A stretch of DNA of 64,000 nucleotides from Paenibacillus vini (GTDB lineage Bacteria; Bacillota; Bacilli; Paenibacillales; Paenibacillaceae): assembly GCF_018403325.1 (NCBI RefSeq), contig NZ_BOSL01000002.1, positions 372,001-436,000 on the forward strand, written 5' to 3'. Below the pieces are notes generated by a model. That model was not told where the DNA came from, ran no database searches, and saw only the letters and a list, made by a program, of their open reading frames with translations. The translations under genes were made by a program, and so were the position numbers. Positions 8,654-17,756 of this stretch are shown in pieces (the stretch's first letter is position 1; every line of letters starts with the position of its first letter).

Positions 8654-8682
8654 GTCATAAACATGAAGTACAAGCATAAATA
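8654..8682 (+). promoter_or_regulatory. Candidate sigma-E promoter of the spoIIIA operon
   Basis: GTCATAAA at 8654-8661 and CATAAATA at 8675-8682 are 13 bp apart. They resemble sigma-E elements (KMATATT and CATACANT). In B. subtilis the spoIIIA operon is transcribed by sigma-E from this interval. Confidence 0.5.
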
Positions 8683-8750
8683 TGATGTATAACCCAAAGA
8701 ATGATTACACATTTTCGATTTACGAGAAAGAAGGTTTGGGGGGTACGCCT

Positions 8751-9743
8751 ATGGACCAAAGCTGGCTAACCGTATTTCCCGACAATCTCCGCGTCCTGCT
8801 GGCCAAGCTTCCGCCCAGTCTGTACGCAGGTCTGGAGGAGGTTCGAATCCGGGAGGGGCGCCCGCTTGAAGTGAACGCCGGCGGACGTTACTATTTTGTG
8901 ACTCCAGAGGGGGGAATGACCCGTGAGCCCGGCGCCGCTTTCATTCCGGGGAAGCAGGACGGAAACCGGCTGCTGGATCTGATCACGAATCATTCGCTCT
9001 ACACGATGGAAGAAGAGCTGCGCAAGGGCTTTATCACCATCGCGGGCGGGCATCGGATCGGACTGGCTGGCAGGACTGTCTTAAGCGGGGGCAAGGTGGA
9101 GCACCTCCGGGATATTAGCGGATTCAATATCCGGATAGCGCGGGAAATCCGAGGGATCGCCGATCCCATGATGCCGCATCTTCTGGATTTTAAACAACAC
9201 AGTGTATTTCACACCTTGATTCTATCCCCTCCCCAGCACGGAAAAACGACCCTGATCCGAGATTTGGCACGCCAAATCAGCAGCGGAACCTGGGGACACT
9301 CCGAAGCGAAGTGGCCCGGCCTCAAGGTTGCGGTCATCGACGAGCGCTCCGAAATTGCGGGAAGCAAGCGGGGAGTGCCGAGCTTCGATGTCGGACCGAG
9401 GACGGATGTCATGGATGGCTGTCCGAAAGCGGAAGGCATCATGATGATGATCCGTTCTATGTCGCCGGACGTACTGATTGTGGACGAGGTGGGACGGCCG
9501 GAAGATGCGGAAGCGTTGGCCGAAGCGCTTCACGCCGGAGTTCGGGTCATCGCCACGGCGCATGGCTCAAGCATCGAGGATCTGGCTTCCCGCCCCGCCT
9601 TGTCGAAACTGTTCGAGGCCTCTTTCTTCCAGATGTACGCCGTGGTGAGGCGAAGTGAGCGCGGAATGGCTTTCCGCCTTTGGGACGGAAAGAGGAGAAG
9701 GGTGCAGGATCCGGAATGGAAGGGCAGGGAAGATTATGCTTAA
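8751..9743 (+). CDS. spoIIIAA: Stage III sporulation protein AA, secretion-type ATPase
   Basis: Mother-cell ATPase of the SpoIIIA-SpoIIQ channel that keeps the forespore active after engulfment; it resembles type II/IV secretion ATPases. A 330-aa product. The N-terminal part has LEEVRIREGRPLEV, and the Walker A motif is PPQHGKTT near residue 165. Walker B-like VLIVDEVGR and the following ATAHGSS complete the nucleotide site. ATG 8751 is chosen because it follows GGGGGG; an earlier in-frame ATG at 8682 overlaps the promoter. Its end overlaps spoIIIAB by 8 bp. Confidence 0.95.
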   Translation: MDQSWLTVFPDNLRVLLAKLPPSLYAGLEEVRIREGRPLEVNAGGRYYFVTPEGGMTREPGAAFIPGKQDGNRLLDLITNHSLYTMEEELRKGFITIAGGHRIGLAGRTVLSGGKVEHLRDISGFNIRIAREIRGIADPMMPHLLDFKQHSVFHTLILSPPQHGKTTLIRDLARQISSGTWGHSEAKWPGLKVAVIDERSEIAGSKRGVPSFDVGPRTDVMDGCPKAEGIMMMIRSMSPDVLIVDEVGRPEDAEALAEALHAGVRVIATAHGSSIEDLASRPALSKLFEASFFQMYAVVRRSERGMAFRLWDGKRRRVQDPEWKGREDYA

Positions 9744-10254
9744 AATTCTGGGAGCTGTCCTAGTCATAACGGCAGCCACGCTCTCCGGCTGGATTCAGGC
9801 CCGGCAGTATGCGAACCGGCCTACCCAGATCCGCAAGCTGATTCTGGCGCTCCGGCGGCTTCAGACGGAGATCATGTACGGCTTTACGCCTCTGCCTGAC
9901 GCGCTCCAGCGCATCGGGGAACAGAGCGGCGATCCGATCAAGTCGATCTTCACCGGGGCTTCCACCGACATGAATCCGCCGTTCAACCGGACGGCGCAGG
10001 ACAGTCTTCAGGCCGCCATTGAGAGCAACTGGAAGTATACGGCAATGAAAGCGGCGGAGAAGGATGTGCTGAACCAACTGAGCTTCACCTTAGGAACAAG
10101 CGACCGGAAGGACCAGCTCGGTCACATCGCGACTGCGGTCCGTCAACTGGAAAGCGAGGAAGCTGCGGCACGGGAAGAGCAAAACCGCTATGAAAAAATG
10201 TTCAAAAGCCTGGGGCTGCTGTGCGGAGCGTTCATCGTCATTTTGTTCTACTAA
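9736..10254 (+). CDS. spoIIIAB: Stage III sporulation protein AB
   Basis: A 172-aa membrane protein, the usual length. It has an N-terminal membrane segment (about 1-18), then a helical domain with RPTQIRKLILALRRLQTEIMYG, and a C-terminal hydrophobic end (LGLLCGAFIVILFY). The family resembles GspF, the platform protein of type II secretion, and would pair with the SpoIIIAA ATPase. ATG 9736 lies inside the last codons of spoIIIAA, preceded by AGGGAAG, which indicates translational coupling. A longer upstream frame exists but contradicts the family length. Confidence 0.94.
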   Translation: MLKILGAVLVITAATLSGWIQARQYANRPTQIRKLILALRRLQTEIMYGFTPLPDALQRIGEQSGDPIKSIFTGASTDMNPPFNRTAQDSLQAAIESNWKYTAMKAAEKDVLNQLSFTLGTSDRKDQLGHIATAVRQLESEEAAAREEQNRYEKMFKSLGLLCGAFIVILFY

Positions 10255-10314
10255 ATTCTCAACCCTCCCTACTCCTGTTATCGCCTGTGAATATGATAGC
10301 GAGGTGCCAAATCA

Positions 10315-10518
10315 ATGAACATAGAAGTGAACGCCATTTTTCAAATCGCGGGCATCGGAATCATTATCGCCATGATTCACACCGTACTGAAGCAGATGGG
10401 CAAGGAAGACATGGCCCATTGGGTGACACTGATCGGTTTCGTGGTCGTACTGTTTATGGTCATCCGGCTGCTCGACAGCCTGTTTCAGGAAATAAAATCG
10501 ATCTTCCTGTTCCAGTAG
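10315..10518 (+). CDS. spoIIIAC: Stage III sporulation protein AC
   Basis: A 67-aa, very hydrophobic protein with two membrane helices (about 5-24 and 34-54) and VLKQMGKEDMAHWVTLIG between them. The size and sequence are typical. It is a membrane component of the SpoIIIA complex in the mother-cell membrane. GAGGTGCC stands upstream of ATG 10315. Confidence 0.95.
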   Translation: MNIEVNAIFQIAGIGIIIAMIHTVLKQMGKEDMAHWVTLIGFVVVLFMVIRLLDSLFQEIKSIFLFQ

Positions 10519-10530
10519 GTGATATAAACC

Positions 10531-10920
10531 GTGGAAATGATTCAGATCGTAGGCCTTGGACTCGTAGCGACGGTGCTGATCCTGGTCATTAAAGAACAAA
10601 AGCCGTTGTTCGCTTTCTTGATCGCCGCATGCACCGGCATTTATATATTCATGTACCTGATCGGCAAGATTGGCGGAATTATTGAAGTGCTGGAACATCT
10701 CGCGGAATCTTCAGGAGTACAGATGATTTACCTGAAGACAATTCTAAAAATCATCGGTATTGCCTATATCGCAGAATTCGGAGCGCAAATCGTGAGAGAC
10801 GCCGGACAGGAAAGCATCGCCTCCAAAATCGAGTTGGCAGGCAAAGTGTTAATTATGGTTTTGGCCATTCCGATTATAAGCATCATTATCGAGACAGTCA
10901 TCAAACTGTTGCCGGCTTAA
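10531..10920 (+). CDS. spoIIIAD: Stage III sporulation protein AD
   Basis: A 129-aa integral membrane protein with about four helices. IVGLGLVATVLILVIKEQKP at the N-terminus and YLKTILKIIGIAYIAEFG in the middle are family signatures. The start is GTG 10531, 12 bp after the spoIIIAC stop with TAGGTGA as ribosome site; ATG 10537 is an alternative. It acts with SpoIIIAC and SpoIIIAE in the channel base. Confidence 0.94.
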   Translation: MEMIQIVGLGLVATVLILVIKEQKPLFAFLIAACTGIYIFMYLIGKIGGIIEVLEHLAESSGVQMIYLKTILKIIGIAYIAEFGAQIVRDAGQESIASKIELAGKVLIMVLAIPIISIIIETVIKLLPA

Positions 10921-10937
10921 GCGAAGGTGGGACAAGA

Positions 10938-12131
10938 ATGAAAACGAAGGATTCCGAATGGCGGCTGAAAACAATGTTCCTGATTATCTTCGGCTTTCTG
11001 CTTCTCTGGACGCCTGTCCGGGCGATGGCTGAAGGTCCGGCCGGGGATTGGATGCAGCGCCAGGCGGAGGAACTTCCCACCGATCAGGTGGAGACGTACT
11101 GGCAGAGTTTGATGAAAGATTACGGCGGGTTCTTCCCGGACGGGAATATGCCTTCCTTTATGGATATGCTCTTTTCTCAGGATCAAGGTTTTTCGGTTCA
11201 GTCGGGATTGACGGGGTTGCTGCGCTACATGTGGCAGGAGGTGCTGTATAACGGACACATTCTCGTGACGATCGTCCTCCTCTCCGTATTCAGCATGATT
11301 CTCGAAACGCTCCAATCCGCTTTCGAACGCAATCAGGTCAGCAAGATAGCCTATTCGATCTGCTACATGGTCATTCTTGTTTTGGCCATAAACAGCTTTA
11401 ATGTCGCGATAAAGTACGCTACCGGTGCGATTACCGGCATGATCGACTTTATGATGGCGATGGTCCCTCTATTGTTCACGCTGCTGGCCTCCATGGGAAA
11501 TGTGGTGACCGTGTCGGTAACACATCCGCTCGTCGTCTTCATGGTGCATACCGTCGGCACGGTAGTTCATTCCGTCGTGTTTCCGATGTTGTTCTTCTCG
11601 GCTGTCCTTCACATCGTGAGCTCCTTGTCCGACAAATATAAGCTGACTCAGCTCGCCAACATGCTGCGGACCATAGCGATGGCATTGCTCGGCATATTGC
11701 TGACGGTGTTTCTGGGAGTGATCTCGGTCAAGGGCATTACGGGTTCTGTAGCCGATGGCGTCACACTGAGAACAGCTAAGTATCTTACCGGCAATTTTGT
11801 TCCGGTGGTAGGTAAAGTATTTGCGGATGCAACGGATACCGTTATCTCAGCTTCCCTTCTTGTCAAGAACTCCATCGGGCTTGTCGGAGTGATCATCCTG
11901 CTATTCCTCTGCGCCTTCCCGGCGATCAAAATCCTGACGCTGGCGCTAATTTTCAATCTATCGGCCGCCGTTATGCAGCCGCTGGGAGGATCGCCGATCG
12001 TAACCTGCCTCGAGACGATAGGAAAAAGCATGCTTTACGTGTTTGCGGCGCTGGCGGCGGTGGGAATGATGTTTTTTCTGGCGATTACGATCATGCTTAC
12101 GGCCGGCAATGTCACGGTGATGATGAGATGA
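10938..12131 (+). CDS. spoIIIAE: Stage III sporulation protein AE
   Basis: The largest membrane subunit of the SpoIIIA complex, 397 aa. It has an N-terminal signal-like helix (about 11-31), a short exposed region containing WMQRQAEELPTDQVETYWQSLMKDYGG, and then about seven membrane helices. The closing segment LMPLGG-like VMQPLGGSPIVTCLETIGKS and a terminal AGNVTVMMR are characteristic. The gene is packed 17 bp after spoIIIAD. It is thought to be permease-like; the transported substrate in any species is unresolved. Confidence 0.95.
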   Translation: MKTKDSEWRLKTMFLIIFGFLLLWTPVRAMAEGPAGDWMQRQAEELPTDQVETYWQSLMKDYGGFFPDGNMPSFMDMLFSQDQGFSVQSGLTGLLRYMWQEVLYNGHILVTIVLLSVFSMILETLQSAFERNQVSKIAYSICYMVILVLAINSFNVAIKYATGAITGMIDFMMAMVPLLFTLLASMGNVVTVSVTHPLVVFMVHTVGTVVHSVVFPMLFFSAVLHIVSSLSDKYKLTQLANMLRTIAMALLGILLTVFLGVISVKGITGSVADGVTLRTAKYLTGNFVPVVGKVFADATDTVISASLLVKNSIGLVGVIILLFLCAFPAIKILTLALIFNLSAAVMQPLGGSPIVTCLETIGKSMLYVFAALAAVGMMFFLAITIMLTAGNVTVMMR

Positions 12132-12165
12132 CCCGGAAAAGTTCGGGCGAGGATGTGAATGTGGA

Positions 12166-12984
12166 GTGGACTTTCTAGCGGAATGGCTGAAAGAAATTAT
12201 AATCGTAGTTTTGATCGCGGTGTTTATCGATTTGCTGTTACCGAACCGCGCGATGGAACGGTATGTAAAATTTGTGGTCAGCTTGCTGATCTTGTTGACC
12301 CTGCTGTCTCCGGTCCTGCGAATCTTCTCCTCCGACGCGAAGCAGAAGATTGAAACCGCATTTGCGGGCAACTGGAGCGACCAGGACGGCGGGAATACTG
12401 CAAACAGCACAGAAGCAATCCTTCTACAGGGAGAGCAGCTTAGAAAGCAACAAGAAGCGGAAGCCCTGCAGTGGGCGGGCGAAGAGGCTGCGAGGCAAAT
12501 GAAGGAACAGATAGAGCGGACAACGGGACTGCCGGTGGAACGGGTGACGGTTACTTTGACGGAAGAGAAGGCTGCTTCAAAGAAGGATGCTGACACAAAA
12601 ACGGAAGGGACCGGGCCTTCTATTAAGCAAGTGGAAGTCGTCATGAGAGAGGTCTCGGAAGGATCGGAGCAGGCCGAAGCCGAGGAAAGCCGAAAAATCG
12701 AGATACAGCCCGTTGAGAAAGTGAAAGTGGATATTGACGGTGGTTCCGAGGGGTCCGTCAATCCAAGTGATAGCAAGAATTTGGATCCAGTGACAGAAAG
12801 CGATGATATTCAGGCCAGAGAGGCAATGGCCGAAACGGAAAACGCCATATCATCGAACCGTGAAGATCAGCTCGAGCAGCGGCAACTCCAGTCCATCCTG
12901 GAAGGGAAGGTCGAAGAGCTGCTGTATCGGGAATGGGGAATATCCCCGGAATTCGTTACCGTAAAGAGCGGAAACGGGAAATAA
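12166..12984 (+). CDS. spoIIIAF: Stage III sporulation protein AF, extended form
   Basis: Two N-terminal membrane helices (FLAEWLKEIIIVVLIAVFID and VKFVVSLLILLTLLSPVL) are followed by a long soluble domain. The first 60 residues are unmistakable for the family, with LLLPNRAMERYVKFVVSL. At 272 aa it is longer than the roughly 206 aa known for B. subtilis. The extra part is acidic and Glu/Lys/Gln-rich (about 160-240) and probably disordered. The C-terminus returns to the family pattern QRQLQSILEGKVEELLYREWGI. The start is GTG 12166. Confidence 0.9.
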   Translation: MDFLAEWLKEIIIVVLIAVFIDLLLPNRAMERYVKFVVSLLILLTLLSPVLRIFSSDAKQKIETAFAGNWSDQDGGNTANSTEAILLQGEQLRKQQEAEALQWAGEEAARQMKEQIERTTGLPVERVTVTLTEEKAASKKDADTKTEGTGPSIKQVEVVMREVSEGSEQAEAEESRKIEIQPVEKVKVDIDGGSEGSVNPSDSKNLDPVTESDDIQAREAMAETENAISSNREDQLEQRQLQSILEGKVEELLYREWGISPEFVTVKSGNGK

Positions 12985-13003
12985 CGTAAAGGGGGTGAGG
13001 CTG

Positions 13004-13648
13004 ATGCCGGGATGGCTTAAGAAACTGGAGCAATGGATCGGCAAAGGCGCTGATGGTAAGAAACGGAGCCAGACTTTTCGTTTGCTGCTGATCGTAGGCC
13101 TGATAGGGCTGGCGATCATGCTGTTCAATTCTTTTGTCAATGTGAAACGGGTGGAGCCCGGCGGGGAGGGGAGAGAGCCTCCGGTCATGCAGGAAATGCC
13201 GGATTCAACCTTTGCCGGGGGCAGTCCGGATGACAGCTCCTTCTCAAAAATTGAACTTTCCTTGGAAAGCAAAACGAAAGAGATATTGGAAAAGATCGTT
13301 GGCGTCGGCGCGGTCGATGTGATGGTCACGATCGATTCCACGGAAGAGATCATCGTCCAGCGCAATATGAAAGATACCCAGGAAATGACGGAGGAGACTG
13401 ACGCGGACGGTGGGAAACGAAATGTCACTCAGTACTCCCGCGATGGCCAAATCGTCACTTACGACGCCTCCGGGAATGAACAGCCCATCGTAACAAAGAA
13501 GATTAAACCTAAGGTCCGAGGGGTGCTGATTGTTGCCAGGGGCGCCGAAAACAAGACCGTCAAAGCATTGATTGTCGATGCCGTCGAGAAAGGGCTGAAT
13601 GTTCCGGCTTACCGGATTTCCGTCGTTCCGCGGAAGCAAGCACAATAA
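13004..13648 (+). CDS. spoIIIAG: Stage III sporulation protein AG
   Basis: Forms a large ring in the space between mother cell and forespore, structurally akin to EscJ/PrgK and FliF rings. A 214-aa protein with one membrane helix (LLLIVGLIGLAIMLFNSFV, about 25-43) and a domain with KTKEILEKIVGVGAVDVMVTID. ITKKIKPKVRGVLIVARGAE-type sequence (here VTKKIKPKVRGVLIVARGAE) precedes the last helix. ATG 13004 is preferred over GTG 12995 because AAAGGGGG gives correct spacing. Confidence 0.94.
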   Translation: MPGWLKKLEQWIGKGADGKKRSQTFRLLLIVGLIGLAIMLFNSFVNVKRVEPGGEGREPPVMQEMPDSTFAGGSPDDSSFSKIELSLESKTKEILEKIVGVGAVDVMVTIDSTEEIIVQRNMKDTQEMTEETDADGGKRNVTQYSRDGQIVTYDASGNEQPIVTKKIKPKVRGVLIVARGAENKTVKALIVDAVEKGLNVPAYRISVVPRKQAQ

Positions 13649-13679
13649 TATCCAATCTATTTATTAGGAGGAATATTCA

Positions 13680-14492
13680 ATGAGATCGAAAAGACAAACG
13701 GTATGGCTGGTATCTATGCTTAGTTTGATGGTGGTTTTATCCGCATATTATCTCTTCACCGAGGACAGCCCGGCGAAAAATCAGGCAGCCGACGGCAAAC
13801 AGGTGTCCACCATGGATAAGGGGATGACTCAGGAAACAGTAACTGACAGCGGCTTAGGCCAAGATGGGGAAGTGATTCTTTCGGAAGTCGTTACCGATGG
13901 CGAGCAAAGCCCGGTTATCACGGACGAAGAAGCCGCCACGGATCCTGTTGCAAATTCCGGGGGGGCTCCAGACACTGAAAAAACTGCCGATAGCTCAGAT
14001 CCAGGTAAAGACAGTGCCGTAAAAGAATCGGATGGCAAAAAGGAAGAAGCGGCTGGGAAAGATGGCGATTCCTCCACTGCCGGAAATACGGGCACCGGTG
14101 ATGAAGATGTGCTGAAGCTGCTGGAAACGCAGGGGGTAACTGCGACAGATTCTCTGACCGCTTATCAATTCCAACGTAATGCTGAGAACATGAAAAAGCA
14201 GGATGAATTGGTGCAAGCGATCAATGACGGAAGCAAAACGCTGGAAGAAGCGGCTATGGCTCAAAAAGAACTCAGTGCATTAGAAGAACGAGAAGAAAAA
14301 ATATATTCGATCGAAGAAAAATTACAACAAAAATACGCGAATGCCGTTGTCGAAGAAACGGATAACAAATATAAAGTGCTTGTCGTAAGCGAAAAATTGG
14401 AGGCTAAAGACGCAGTAGGCATTATGGACCTGGTTATCAAGGAACTCGGCGTTTCCCAAGATAAAGTCAGTGTCCAATATATAACGCAATAG
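13680..14492 (+). CDS. spoIIIAH: Stage III sporulation protein AH, extended form
   Basis: Mother-cell half of the SpoIIIAH-SpoIIQ zipper that joins the two membranes during engulfment. One N-terminal membrane helix (about 8-26) is followed by a long Asp/Glu/Lys/Ser/Gly-rich linker (about 30-140). The conserved YscJ/FliF-like domain begins near TAYQFQRNAENMKKQDELV and ends VIKELGVSQDKVSVQYI. At 270 aa it exceeds the B. subtilis protein (about 218) because of the low-complexity linker. AGGAGG precedes ATG 13680. It is the last gene of the operon; a terminator follows. Confidence 0.94.
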   Translation: MRSKRQTVWLVSMLSLMVVLSAYYLFTEDSPAKNQAADGKQVSTMDKGMTQETVTDSGLGQDGEVILSEVVTDGEQSPVITDEEAATDPVANSGGAPDTEKTADSSDPGKDSAVKESDGKKEEAAGKDGDSSTAGNTGTGDEDVLKLLETQGVTATDSLTAYQFQRNAENMKKQDELVQAINDGSKTLEEAAMAQKELSALEEREEKIYSIEEKLQQKYANAVVEETDNKYKVLVVSEKLEAKDAVGIMDLVIKELGVSQDKVSVQYITQ

Positions 14493-14553
14493 TGAACATT
14501 GAGCGGTAAATACAAGAAGATCGAATAATAGCGACAGGCGAAAAACGTGTCGT

Positions 14554-14595
14554 ATGGAGAAGAGTCCAAGGAAATCTTGGACTCTTTCCATTTTA
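14554..14595 (+). terminator. Terminator of the spoIIIA operon
   Basis: ATGGAGAAGAGTCCAAG pairs with CTTGGACTCTTTCCAT around GAAAT, followed by TTTT. It stands directly before the accB promoter. Confidence 0.88.
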
Positions 14596-14612
14596 GTCGA
14601 TTGTGATATAAT
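14584..14612 (+). promoter_or_regulatory. Promoter for accBC
   Basis: TATAAT at 14607-14612, with a weak -35 (TTTCCA at 14584-14589) 17 bp upstream inside the preceding hairpin. The position fits the start of an accB-accC transcript. Confidence 0.5.
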
Positions 14613-14701
14613 ACATAAAGTTAAGTGATGGGTTACTTCAAAATGTTTGATTTGAGAAGGCCAAGGCTTTGTTTGAAAAAGCTGAAGGAGTGAAAAAGCA
14701 C

Positions 14702-15184
14702 ATGTTTAAATTGGATGAAATCAAGGAATTGATTGAACTGTTGGACAAAACGTCCGTGCAAGAACTTGAAATTGAGAACGAAGGCGCTCGTCTATGCATT
14801 CGGAAGCCTATCAAGACCGAATTGGTCCAAGTGCAGCCGACGGTTGTTTCCGGAACCGCGCCTACAGCAGTACCGGCGGTATCGGCTCCGGCAGTAACTA
14901 CAGAGCCCGAAGCAGCTGTAAGTCCTGGGGAAAAGGCAGCAAACCTACATACGATTGTGTCCCCAATGGTTGGAACGTTCTACCGGGCAGCATCTCCTGA
15001 CGCTAATGCGTTTGTGAACATAGGAGATAAGGTAGGCGAGAAAACGACGGTTTGTATTATTGAGGCGATGAAGCTGATGAACGAACTGGAAGCCGAAATC
15101 AAAGGCGAAATTACCGATATTCTCGTAGAGAACGGACAACTCGTCGAATACGGACAGCCTCTCTTTCTGGTGAAGCCGGAGTAA
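14702..15184 (+). CDS. accB: Biotin carboxyl carrier protein of acetyl-CoA carboxylase
   Basis: Carries biotin between the carboxylase and carboxyltransferase sites, making malonyl-CoA for fatty acid synthesis. A 160-aa protein. The N-terminal helical segment ([24 protein letters not shown]) is followed by an Ala/Pro/Val-rich linker (about 45-80) and the biotinyl domain. The biotinylated residue is Lys124 in EAMKLMNE, and the thumb motif [13 protein letters not shown] is intact. ATG 14702 has GAAGGAG 9 nt upstream; an earlier in-frame TTG at 14669 lacks a site. Confidence 0.97.
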   Translation: MFKLDEIKELIELLDKTSVQELEIENEGARLCIRKPIKTELVQVQPTVVSGTAPTAVPAVSAPAVTTEPEAAVSPGEKAANLHTIVSPMVGTFYRAASPDANAFVNIGDKVGEKTTVCIIEAMKLMNELEAEIKGEITDILVENGQLVEYGQPLFLVKPE

Positions 15185-15243
15185 TTTGCGTACCTGCGGC
15201 TGCTTAATGAAGCGCGGTTAGCTTTCAAGGAGGATGGGAACTA

Positions 15244-16587
15244 GTGAAATTTCATAAAATACTGATTGCGAACCGCGGTGAAATTGCGGTTCGAATTATT
15301 CGTGCATGCCGCGAGCTGGGGATTTCCTCCGTCGCGGTATACTCAGAAGCGGACAAGGATTCTCTCCATGTCCGGCTCGCGGACGAAGCGTACTGCATCG
15401 GCCCGACCTTATCAAAGGACAGCTACCTGAACTTTACGAATCTGATGAGCGTGGCCACGTTGACGGAATGCGACGCCATCCATCCGGGTTACGGATTTTT
15501 GGCTGAAAATGCGGACTTCGCGGAAATTTGCGGCTCCTGCAACATCACCTTTATCGGTCCGTCTCCCGAAGCGATCACCAAAATGGGTGATAAAGCGGTG
15601 GCGAAGCAGACGATGAAGGAAGCGAACGTTCCGGTCATTCCGGGTTCCGACGGATTGGTTGACGATCTGGACCAAGCGATGGCGGTAGCCCGCGAAATCG
15701 GTTATCCGGTCATCATTAAAGCTACGGCCGGTGGCGGCGGTAAAGGTATTCGTATTGCCGAGGATGAGGAGTCGCTGGTCAAGCAGATCACGACGGCTCA
15801 ACAAGAGGCGCAAAAAGCGTTTGGCAATGCCGGTGTCTACCTGGAGAAATTTTTGACGGGTATGAAGCATGTCGAGATTCAAATTATAGCCGATAAGCAC
15901 GGGAATGCCGCTTATCTTGGCGAACGGGACTGCTCCGTGCAGCGACGTCGCCAAAAACTTGTCGAAGAAGCACCTTGTCCGGTGCTCTCTCCCGAAAAGC
16001 GTAAAGAAATGGGCGAAGCTGCCGTACGGGCGGCGCTGGCGGTAAATTACTCCGGTGCGGGTACGCTTGAGTTTCTGCTTGGTCCGGACGGCCAGTTCTA
16101 CTTCATGGAAATGAATACGCGGATCCAGGTTGAGCATCCCGTTACGGAAATGGTCACTGGTATCGACCTCATCCAGGAGATGATTTCGGTTGCCGAAGGC
16201 AATCCGCTTTCCTTTACACAGGACGAAGTCAAGCTGAACGGCTGGTCGATCGAATGCCGGATCAATGCGGAGGATCCTTCCCGCAATTTCATGCCTTCTC
16301 CGGGCAAAATCGGATTTTACCTCGCTCCTGGCGGGCCGGGCGTTCGTGTTGACAGTGGGGCTTATCCGGGATATACCATCTCGCCATACTATGATTCCAT
16401 GATCGCGAAGCTGATCGTATGGGGAGCTACCCGGGAAGAAGCGATTGCCAAAATGAAGCGGGCTTTGGCCGAATTCGCCATTGAGGGAATTCATACCACC
16501 ATTCCGTTCCATCAGAAATTGCTGGAGCATCCCGTGTTCCTAAAAGGGGATTTTGACATTAAATTTTTGGAAGAACACGAGATTTAG
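15244..16587 (+). CDS. accC: Biotin carboxylase subunit of acetyl-CoA carboxylase
   Basis: ATP-dependent carboxylation of the biotin on AccB. The ATP-grasp fold is complete at 447 aa: [23 protein letters not shown] at the N-terminus, the glycine-rich ATP loop [12 protein letters not shown] (about 159-170), [12 protein letters not shown], and the catalytic [13 protein letters not shown]. The start is GTG 15244, preceded by AAGGAGG. It lies 59 bp after accB and is surely in one operon with it. The carboxyltransferase genes are not in this window. Confidence 0.97.
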   Translation: MKFHKILIANRGEIAVRIIRACRELGISSVAVYSEADKDSLHVRLADEAYCIGPTLSKDSYLNFTNLMSVATLTECDAIHPGYGFLAENADFAEICGSCNITFIGPSPEAITKMGDKAVAKQTMKEANVPVIPGSDGLVDDLDQAMAVAREIGYPVIIKATAGGGGKGIRIAEDEESLVKQITTAQQEAQKAFGNAGVYLEKFLTGMKHVEIQIIADKHGNAAYLGERDCSVQRRRQKLVEEAPCPVLSPEKRKEMGEAAVRAALAVNYSGAGTLEFLLGPDGQFYFMEMNTRIQVEHPVTEMVTGIDLIQEMISVAEGNPLSFTQDEVKLNGWSIECRINAEDPSRNFMPSPGKIGFYLAPGGPGVRVDSGAYPGYTISPYYDSMIAKLIVWGATREEAIAKMKRALAEFAIEGIHTTIPFHQKLLEHPVFLKGDFDIKFLEEHEI

Positions 16588-16715
16588 AAACAAGTCTTCC
16601 GGTTTGTCATAATGACCCCGAAATGATATAGTATTTATAATAAGTGCGCGGTCTTTAGCTGTAAAATTGAGAGCTATAAAGGGAGCGTCATACTTATTGA
16701 GAGGCGGATGATAGA

Positions 16716-17123
16716 ATGAGTTCTTTACCTACGGAATTCGAACGGACAGAGATCGGCGAGATTCAAATCGCACCTGAAGTGATTGAAGTAATTGCAGGTC
16801 TGGCCACCGTCGAAGTAAAAGGTGTAGCGGGCATGAGCGGCGGCTTTGCCGGCGGCATTGTCGAGCTGCTCGGACGGAAGAATTTGTCCAAAGGCGTCAA
16901 AGTGGAAGTAGGCCAGAAAGAAGCGGCCGTCGATGTATCCGTTATCGTAGAATACGGTCACAGGCTGCCTGAAGTGGCTACGGAAATCCAGCTTAACGTC
17001 AAGCGTTCTATTGAAACAATGACCGGGCTGACTGTGGTGGAAGTCAACGTACATATTCATGACGTTATTTTCAAAGCAGCGGAACGTAACGAAGAAATTG
17101 AATTGAGCCATCGGGTGAAATAA
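16716..17123 (+). CDS. yqhY: Asp23/Gls24 family envelope stress protein, YqhY
   Basis: A 135-aa Asp23-family protein. The family pattern is clear: IGEIQIAPEVIEVIAGLATVEVKGVAGMSGG near the start and VNVHIHDVIFK near the end. Asp23 proteins are cytoplasmic and are tethered to the membrane by AmaP, which is encoded next. In B. subtilis YqhY has been linked to acetyl-CoA carboxylase activity, consistent with its place right after accC. That role is inferred from the literature, not from this sequence. Confidence 0.93.
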   Translation: MSSLPTEFERTEIGEIQIAPEVIEVIAGLATVEVKGVAGMSGGFAGGIVELLGRKNLSKGVKVEVGQKEAAVDVSVIVEYGHRLPEVATEIQLNVKRSIETMTGLTVVEVNVHIHDVIFKAAERNEEIELSHRVK

Positions 17124-17134
17124 TACCTGGCACC

Positions 17135-17163
17135 AAACCCCCGACCTCCGCGTCAGGGGTTTA
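17135..17163 (+). terminator. Hairpin between yqhY and amaP
   Basis: AAACCCCCGAC pairs with GTCAGGGGTTT around a 6-nt loop. The following T tract is weak, so partial termination or attenuation is as likely as full termination. Confidence 0.55.
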
Positions 17164-17202
17164 CTATAGTTTCAGACATTTGATAAGGGGGCTGTTCCCG
17201 TC

Positions 17203-17745
17203 GTGGCCAAAATTTTGGACAGACTTCTGCTGTTTGTATACAGCTTGAGTATCGCAATACTATCCGTATTAGCCATCCTTCTGCTTACGGATACGGTACC
17301 TTTTTCCCTAAGCAGTCTGGAGGAAGACAAAGGTCTTTTTATTGCGACAATTGTGGTTTCTGCGATCCTCTTCTTAATCAGCATCCGGTTCTTCTACATT
17401 TCAATTCGCCGCGACCGGCGCTCGCTTACGTCGATTGATCAGCGGACCGAATACGGCGATATTCAGATTTCCACCGAGACGATCGAGAATCTGTCCTATA
17501 AAGCGGCATCCCGCGTACGTGGCATCCGTGAAGTGAAAACGAGAATCCGGATTACGGAAGCGGGTCTGGACATTATGGTCCGGGCGATGGTTGACGGCGA
17601 TTCTTCCATACCGGCCTTGACCGAAGAAGTGCAAAAGCAAGTTCATGATCATGTAGAGGAAATTACGGGGATACCGGTGTCTTATGTGTCGGTGTATATT
17701 GCGAACCTTGTCCAGTCGCCTGTCATGAAAAGCCGGGTTGAATAG
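17203..17745 (+). CDS. amaP: Alkaline shock response membrane anchor protein AmaP
   Basis: A 180-aa protein with two membrane helices (about 6-30 and 42-66) in a hairpin, then an Asp23-like cytoplasmic domain with QRTEYGDIQISTETIENLSYKAA (opening part) and ending VSVYIANLV. AmaP anchors Asp23 to the membrane in Staphylococcus. It sits between yqhY and a DUF2273 gene, the classical arrangement. The start is GTG 17203. Confidence 0.9.
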   Translation: MAKILDRLLLFVYSLSIAILSVLAILLLTDTVPFSLSSLEEDKGLFIATIVVSAILFLISIRFFYISIRRDRRSLTSIDQRTEYGDIQISTETIENLSYKAASRVRGIREVKTRIRITEAGLDIMVRAMVDGDSSIPALTEEVQKQVHDHVEEITGIPVSYVSVYIANLVQSPVMKSRVE

Positions 17746-17756
17746 GGGGAAGCGCC

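Noticed and set aside
15412-16530. A 372-codon open frame on the minus strand
   Set aside because: It lies entirely antisense to accC, has no ribosome site or family pattern, and is a mirror effect of the accC codon use. The same holds for long minus-strand frames opposite dxs (22954-23949), GHL10 (315-1355) and bkdB (38125-39006).
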